A stretch of DNA of 11,636 nucleotides. Origin: an uncultured bacterium. GTDB lineage: Bacteria; Vulcanimicrobiota; CADAWZ01. The position numbers were made by a program, and so were the translations under genes. The notes beneath the pieces were generated by a model. The model saw only the letters and a list, made by a program, of their open reading frames with translations. It ran no database searches and was not told the origin of the DNA. Of this stretch, positions 7,885 through 11,636 are shown piece after piece. The stretch is from NCBI GenBank assembly GCA_949288455.1, contig CASEKF010000006.1, positions 1-11,636 on the forward strand. Direction: 5' to 3'. How positions within the stretch are numbered: the first letter of the stretch is position 1; each line of letters begins with the position of its first letter.

Positions 7885-9405
7885 TTATAAGTCTCGTAAA
7901 GGATCGATGGAATTTTGCCCCGGATTTCCGGAAGAATCGGACGAAGATTTACTATCTGTCATCTCGCGCTTAAGAACGGATAAAGCCTTCTTTATCTGAG
8001 CGTCATTCTCGGTATTCATATATTTATTATCCATTTTAACGGTAAAATCAGGAGTTATACCTTTTTTATCTATATCTACTCCCTTTGGAGTCAAATATCT
8101 GGCTACGGTAAACTTTAACGCGCCTCCGTCTTTAAATTCTCTTATAGATTGCACGGCCGCTTTACCATATGTCTGCTCCCCGATTATTTTTGCGGACACA
8201 ACGTCTTTTAAAGCGCCCGCCGTAATTTCGGAAGCGCTGGCAGAGTTCCCGTTTACCAAAACGGCGATAGGAATATCTACGCCTTCGCCTCCATAAGCCC
8301 GATAAACTTCATTTCTTCCCGTTCTGGGATTGACTACCGAAACTATTAAAGCTCCCGCGTCTATAAGACGACTGCAAACGTCTATAGCGGAAGAAACGAA
8401 ACCGCCGGAATTATTTCTAAGATCCAGAAGCAAGCCTTCCGCGCCTTCGGCTTCAAGCTTTTCCATGGCGTCGGAAAACTCTCTTCCGGTCTCGTCTCCA
8501 AATACGCTTATCTTTATATAACCGATTTTATTCGGCTTCATAGAAGTCTCGACGCTGTTTTCATGTATAATGTCGCGTAGAATTTTAAATTCTTTTATAC
8601 CGTCGGTCTCCCGATCTATCAGCAGGGTAACCGGAGTCCCTTTTTTGCCTCGTATCTTTTGAGACGCAAGTTCCAATTCCGTATTTTTGAGAGGATAACC
8701 GTCTATTTTCATAATAACGTCGCCGTTTTTAATTCCCGCTATATATGCCGGCCCGTCAGGAATGACATTCAGAACGGTAAGCCTTCCGGTTTTCTTATTC
8801 CTTTCAAGATATATTCCAATTCCGCCGTAATTTCCGCCGCTCATATGCTCGTTCAGCATTTTGTAACGTTTAGGATCCATAGCTACCGAATAAGGATCGT
8901 CCAAACGCTCCATTACTCCCGCTAAGGCCCCGTAAGCAAGTTCGCTCTCCGTTATTTTTCCGGCGTTTCTTGCCATAGCCTCGTCGTAAATATTTTGGAC
9001 CGCCTGCATCAAATCTTTCTCGGGAGTCGTTTTAGGTATCGGGGCTATAAACGAAAAATCCAACTTCGCTTCCTTAAGACAATCTTTCATACCCTTGACT
9101 GCTCCGGCGGCTAATTTCCTCATATCGAGGTCTTCTATAAACTCCTCGTTAAGCATAGCTATAGACTTTTTTATAAGCATAAAATCTACGCCAAATACCG
9201 AATCGGCTTCCGAGCTGTCGCCCGACGCCATTTCAATAGGCTCGAATACGTCCGAATTAATTATTCTTCTCTCGATTAAACCGGATTTAGACTCCTGTTC
9301 ATGAACCGCTCTGGAAACGGCGCGGCTGCTGCCTATATAAAAACCTCCTAAAGCTCCGGCTATCACAAAACATAGAGTCAAAAAATAATAATAATATTTT
9401 TTCAT
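7885..9405 (-). CDS. S41-family C-terminal processing protease (second copy)
   Basis: CtpA/Prc-type serine protease of 506 aa, expected in the periplasm and tethered to the inner membrane. A hydrophobic segment near residues 5-25 follows a short basic N-terminus, with no clear cleavage site, so it is probably an uncleaved anchor. A helical N-terminal region (about 70-180) is followed by a PDZ domain (about 190-280; GGIGIYL and AGIKNGDVI) and the S41 catalytic domain (about 292-460). The catalytic pair is read as Ser390 in NSASASE and Lys415 in TYGKA; the 25-residue spacing equals that known for Scenedesmus D1 protease (372/397) and E. coli Prc (452/477). LLLDLRNNSGG (325-335) is the conserved strand-turn. 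A Ser-rich tail ends the protein. An AGGGG ribosome binding site lies at 9416-9412, 6 nt before the ATG. It follows the first ctp gene by 14 bp and is clearly a paralogue of it. The substrate is unknown. Confidence 0.95.
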   Translation of the reverse strand: MKKYYYYFLTLCFVIAGALGGFYIGSSRAVSRAVHEQESKSGLIERRIINSDVFEPIEMASGDSSEADSVFGVDFMLIKKSIAMLNEEFIEDLDMRKLAAGAVKGMKDCLKEAKLDFSFIAPIPKTTPEKDLMQAVQNIYDEAMARNAGKITESELAYGALAGVMERLDDPYSVAMDPKRYKMLNEHMSGGNYGGIGIYLERNKKTGRLTVLNVIPDGPAYIAGIKNGDVIMKIDGYPLKNTELELASQKIRGKKGTPVTLLIDRETDGIKEFKILRDIIHENSVETSMKPNKIGYIKISVFGDETGREFSDAMEKLEAEGAEGLLLDLRNNSGGFVSSAIDVCSRLIDAGALIVSVVNPRTGRNEVYRAYGGEGVDIPIAVLVNGNSASASEITAGALKDVVSAKIIGEQTYGKAAVQSIREFKDGGALKFTVARYLTPKGVDIDKKGITPDFTVKMDNKYMNTENDAQIKKALSVLKREMTDSKSSSDSSGNPGQNSIDPLRDL

Positions 9406-9419
9406 AAAAGACCCCTGAA

Positions 9420-11006
9420 TTACTTTTCGAAAACCGATCCTCTAGTAAAATAGACATCTCGCTCAACGCCGTCAGTTTTTATCGTAAAACGTTCGTATAA
9501 TATGTCTTCCGATAAAATCAATTCTGAATTGACAATCTCATATCCGTTGGGAAACATTTCGGAGATCTGAGTCAAATCATTGGAAAAACTCGGGGATTTT
9601 ATGGCCGAAGACATGGAAAAACCGTCTCCGGATTTATCTGAGCTAATCTTTTCAGATACTAATTCAATTGCCTTTTGGAGCTGAACGTCGTCTTTTTCCG
9701 ATCTTATAGGCTTTGACTCCGAAAATTTGGAAACGACGTCAGGCTCTATTCCAACCTTATCGATAAGCCTCTTTTTAGGAGTCATATAATGCGAAGTCGT
9801 AAATTTCATCGCGGTAGAATTCTGCAACGGATAAATTTTTTGAACGCTTGCTTTTCCATAAGACGTTACTCCTACCAATATGCCTTTTTTATAATCCTGA
9901 AGAGCTCCGGCGGTGATTTCGGAAGCGCTGGCGGAGCCTTTGTCAATAAGAACTGCCATCGGTATAGACAATCCGTATCTCACGTTTGGAAGACTGGTAT
10001 AAGGAATATCTCCGGCTCCTTCTTTTACGAGAGTAACGACGTTGCTTCCGGTAGGCACAAATAAACTTACCGTTTGAATAGCGGAAGTGACGTAACCGCC
10101 TCCGTTGCCTCTAACGTCCAGAATAAATCCTCTGGCCCCTTCGCGTTCGAGAGCGCTGACCGCGTCTCTCATTTCTTCGCCCGTACGCTCGGCAAAAAGC
10201 GCAATTCTAATATACCCTATTTTATTGTCAAGCATTTTATAAGATACGGAATGAGTTTTAATAATATCTCTGGTTAAAGTGACGTCAAACGGCTGAAGCT
10301 TTCCTCTTTTAACGGTAATCGTAACTTCGGAGCCCGGTTCCCCTCTCAACTTCTCGTTAGCTTTAGCGACGTTTTCCATATCTTTTATCGGGACTCCGTT
10401 GATCTTTATAATCTCGTCTCCCTTTTTTATACCGGCTTTTTCTGCAGGAGAATCTTCAATGGGATTAATTACTCTTATAAGCTTGTTTTTATCGTCTAAC
10501 TCCACATATACTCCGATACCGCCGAAATTTCCGCCTTTCATTTGATCCATTAAAGCTTTGTATTCTTTAGGAGTCATAAATTGAGCGTAATTATCGCCAA
10601 TTTGCTTTAAAGCTCCTCTAACGGCCGCGTATGATATCTGTTCAGGATCCGCCTTAGGGTATTGAGATTTAATTTTGCCATAAGTATTATTAAAAGCCTC
10701 GATAGCTTTCTCAGGAGAAAGAGAAGAAGAATTAAAAGGAATATGCGTTTTATATAATCTTTTAGATTTAAGATAATCCCTTATCCCCGTTATGGCTCCG
10801 TTGCATAATTTAGCGACTGGAGGGTTATAAGCGGATTCCTTCGAGATTGTCAAAATAATATTATCTATGGATCTCAAATCCAATCCTTTTTCAATAGTCT
10901 CAGATGCGGCCGGAGGATTGATATGAGGTATCGTTACGGTTTGAGCATGTATACAAACCGAAGTCAACATAAAAAACGCAGCTACAACCGAAAAAAATTT
11001 CTTCAT
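9420..11006 (-). CDS. S41-family C-terminal processing protease (first copy)
   Basis: First gene of the operon; 528 aa. A typical Sec signal peptide (MKK, then a hydrophobic core to about residue 18) probably ends at IHA|Q, residue 21. There is no lipobox, so a soluble periplasmic protease is expected, unlike its anchored neighbour. The N-terminal helical region (about 45-155) is followed by a PDZ domain (about 158-248; GGIGVYV and AGIKKGDEII) and the S41 domain (about 258-425). The catalytic pair is Ser360 in GSASASE and Lys385 in SYGKA, spaced 25 apart. FILDVRGNGGG (294-304) is the family motif. Beyond the protease domain there are about 75 extra residues (455-528), a low-complexity Ser-rich linker and then a beta-rich stretch (around 475-528) that I do not recognise; the paralogue lacks it. 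The start is supported by AAGGAG at 11023-11018. CtpA proteases often need an adaptor; none is apparent here. Confidence 0.95.
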   Translation of the reverse strand: MKKFFSVVAAFFMLTSVCIHAQTVTIPHINPPAASETIEKGLDLRSIDNIILTISKESAYNPPVAKLCNGAITGIRDYLKSKRLYKTHIPFNSSSLSPEKAIEAFNNTYGKIKSQYPKADPEQISYAAVRGALKQIGDNYAQFMTPKEYKALMDQMKGGNFGGIGVYVELDDKNKLIRVINPIEDSPAEKAGIKKGDEIIKINGVPIKDMENVAKANEKLRGEPGSEVTITVKRGKLQPFDVTLTRDIIKTHSVSYKMLDNKIGYIRIALFAERTGEEMRDAVSALEREGARGFILDVRGNGGGYVTSAIQTVSLFVPTGSNVVTLVKEGAGDIPYTSLPNVRYGLSIPMAVLIDKGSASASEITAGALQDYKKGILVGVTSYGKASVQKIYPLQNSTAMKFTTSHYMTPKKRLIDKVGIEPDVVSKFSESKPIRSEKDDVQLQKAIELVSEKISSDKSGDGFSMSSAIKSPSFSNDLTQISEMFPNGYEIVNSELILSEDILYERFTIKTDGVERDVYFTRGSVFEK

Positions 11007-11017
11007 AATAAAAGACT

Positions 11018-11023
11018 CTCCTT
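11018..11023 (-). promoter_or_regulatory. Ribosome binding site of the first ctp gene
   Basis: AAGGAG on the minus strand, 11 nt before the ATG at 11006; the longer stretch AAGGAGAG brings the complementarity nearer, to about 9 nt. It is the strongest Shine-Dalgarno sequence in the operon and fixes the start of its first gene. Confidence 0.8.
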
Positions 11024-11152
11024 AAATTATTTTACGTCCGTTTTATCTAGGAGCGGCTCTATCTGCTCTATTAAAATATATCGTCTTACGAGATGCGCTA
11101 ATTACTCGCAAGATACGGTCTAAAAACGAGCAAACGCCGTACGTGGAAAAGC

Positions 11153-11182
11153 ATAATCTTATCTCTGAATAAAATAAGCCAA
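11153..11182 (-). promoter_or_regulatory. Weak candidate promoter for the ctp-uvrC-maf-mre operon
   Basis: On the minus strand, TTGGCT (11182-11177, four of six consensus positions) lies 18 bp from GATTAT (11158-11153, four of six). This would give a leader of about 140 nt before the first ctp gene. The region is AT-rich and offers several near-matches, so this is only the best of several weak candidates. Confidence 0.25.
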
Positions 11183-11356
11183 ATTTTTAATTAAACCGTA
11201 AATCTTTCTTAAAAAATCCAAAATAGCCAAATTAAAAACGTTCTAAAAAATCGTAAGAACTCGGCTTTTATACGGAAACAATATATAGTTTAATTATTTT
11301 ATTATTGTAATCAATTTCCCGGTTTTTATCAAGACTTTTAAAATCCGTTCAAAATA

Positions 11357-11389
11357 TATAAAAAAAATATAAAAAAAAGTATAAAAAAG
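11357..11389 (+). promoter_or_regulatory. Phased A-tracts (UP-element or curved DNA) upstream of the tRNA promoter
   Basis: Three runs of A (11360-11367, 11371-11378 and 11383-11388) have centres exactly 11 bp apart, each preceded by TAT. The block ends 2 bp before the -35 hexamer. A-tracts in phase with the helix bend DNA, and AT-rich sequence immediately upstream of -35 can act as an UP element for the RNA polymerase alpha subunit, as is usual for stable RNA promoters. The function is inferred from position and pattern. Confidence 0.6.
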
Positions 11390-11391
11390 AC

Positions 11392-11420
11392 TTGCAAAAT
11401 AAATTGGTTTATGCTATAAT
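11392..11420 (+). promoter_or_regulatory. Strong sigma70-type promoter of tRNA-Asn
   Basis: The -35 is TTGCAA (11392-11397), the spacer is exactly 17 bp, and the -10 is a perfect TATAAT (11415-11420) with an extended -10 TG (TGCTATAAT). Transcription should start near 11427, about 12 nt before the mature 5' end of the tRNA, leaving a short leader for RNase P. Confidence 0.88.
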
Positions 11421-11438
11421 TCGATTCGTTAAAGATAC

Positions 11439-11510
<72 letters not shown>

Positions 11511-11560
11511 CTTTTTTTATTGTTGAACATTTTTTAAAGATTGAGCTTCAAAATTTGTTA

Positions 11561-11636
11561 AAAAGGTCTAAACATCTTGCAAAAAGCCCCGGTTGAACGT
11601 TCAACCGGGGCTTTTTGCAAGATGTTTAGACCTTTT
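11561..11636. repeat. Perfect 76-bp palindrome at the window end
   Basis: Two 38-nt arms (11561-11598 and 11599-11636) are exact reverse complements with no spacer and no mismatch. The inner 36 bp are the terminator; the outer 20 bp per arm (AAAAGGTCTAAACATCTTGC and its complement) have no obvious role. The palindrome ends on the very last base of the window, so its full length cannot be judged; it may continue, or it may reflect the end of an assembled contig. Confidence 0.9.
11581..11616. terminator. Bidirectional intrinsic terminator hairpin
   Basis: GCCCCGGTTGAAC and its reverse complement form a 13-bp GC-rich stem centred between 11598 and 11599, flanked by five A on the left and five T on the right. 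This is the classic two-way rho-independent terminator. On the plus strand it would end the tRNA-Asn transcript about 100 nt beyond the tRNA; on the minus strand it would stop a convergent gene beyond the window. The pairing continues outward as a longer palindrome. Confidence 0.8.

Larger units (their letters stand above)
11007..11438. other. Divergent intergenic region between the ctp-mre operon and tRNA-Asn
   Basis: About 430 bp without a convincing gene on either strand. The part next to the operon (11007-11160) has mixed composition and would be its 5' leader if transcription starts near 11146. The part towards the tRNA (11160-11390) is very AT-rich. It holds the tRNA promoter with upstream A-tracts and one weak candidate for the operon promoter. 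No riboswitch, T-box or stable long hairpin was recognised; short inverted repeats (for example 11240-11244 with 11256-11260) are too weak to call. Confidence 0.7.

Noticed and set aside
8330-10277. Plus-strand open frames opposite the ctp genes
   Set aside because: They lie antisense to strongly conserved S41 coding sequence, have no ribosome binding sites and show no recognisable motifs.
11177-11233. Direct repeat AGCCAAATT at 11177-11185 and 11225-11233 as a possible operator pair
   Set aside because: The 9-bp repeat lies in very AT-rich DNA without further symmetry; chance is a sufficient explanation.
11240-11260. Hairpin in the intergenic region (GTTCT/AGAAC)
   Set aside because: The 5-bp stem has an 11-nt loop and no T-run, so it is neither a convincing terminator nor a regulatory stem.
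11511-11518. T-run directly after tRNA-Asn as an intrinsic terminator
   Set aside because: There is no separate hairpin before it; only the tRNA acceptor and T arms precede it. The GC-rich hairpin at 11581-11616 is a far better terminator.

Overview
The window reads as a stretch of chromosome from a diderm (Gram-negative type), moderately AT-rich bacterium. The evidence is a rod-shape/peptidoglycan gene set (PBP2, MreC, MreD, an MreB-like protein), two exported S41 proteases and the start of a type IV-type prepilin gene. The phylum cannot be fixed from the sequence alone. An Elusimicrobiota-like origin is a guess, because that group tends to carry many prepilin-like genes; nothing here proves it.

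Layout. Almost everything lies on the minus strand. Reading in the direction of transcription (high to low coordinates), the order is: two tandem C-terminal-processing proteases (ctpA-like, 11006-9420 and 9405-7885), uvrC (7877-6210), maf (6213-5635), an mreB-like gene (5633-4575), mreC (4562-3771), mreD (3774-3259), mrdA/PBP2 (3252-1471) and tyrS (1413-139). Gaps are 57 bp or less, two junctions are 4-bp ATGA overlaps, and no terminator is visible between genes. This looks like one nine-gene operon. Downstream, a separate promoter (95-123) drives a minus-strand prepilin gene of which only the first 20 codons are present (1-62).

On the plus strand, divergent from the operon, lies tRNA-Asn(GTT) (11439-11510). 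It has a strong consensus promoter preceded by three phased A-tracts. Past the tRNA the window ends in a perfect 76-bp palindrome whose core is a bidirectional terminator hairpin. The 432 bp between the operon and the tRNA hold both promoter regions and no gene.

How the genes fit together. MreB/C/D and PBP2 form the core of the elongasome (lateral wall synthesis). Maf-family proteins are nucleotide pyrophosphatases often found next to mre genes. The CtpA proteases are periplasmic and in other bacteria process or degrade envelope proteins, including wall hydrolases. UvrC and TyrS look like co-transcribed housekeeping genes. rodA, the usual glycosyltransferase partner of PBP2, is not in the window.

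Most notable points: the MreB-like protein has changes at several conserved ATPase positions; UvrC ends before the usual C-terminal helix-hairpin-helix domain; the tRNA promoter has A-tracts spaced exactly 11 bp; and the window ends exactly at the end of a perfect palindrome, which may be a contig-end effect. I did not find a wholly new system.
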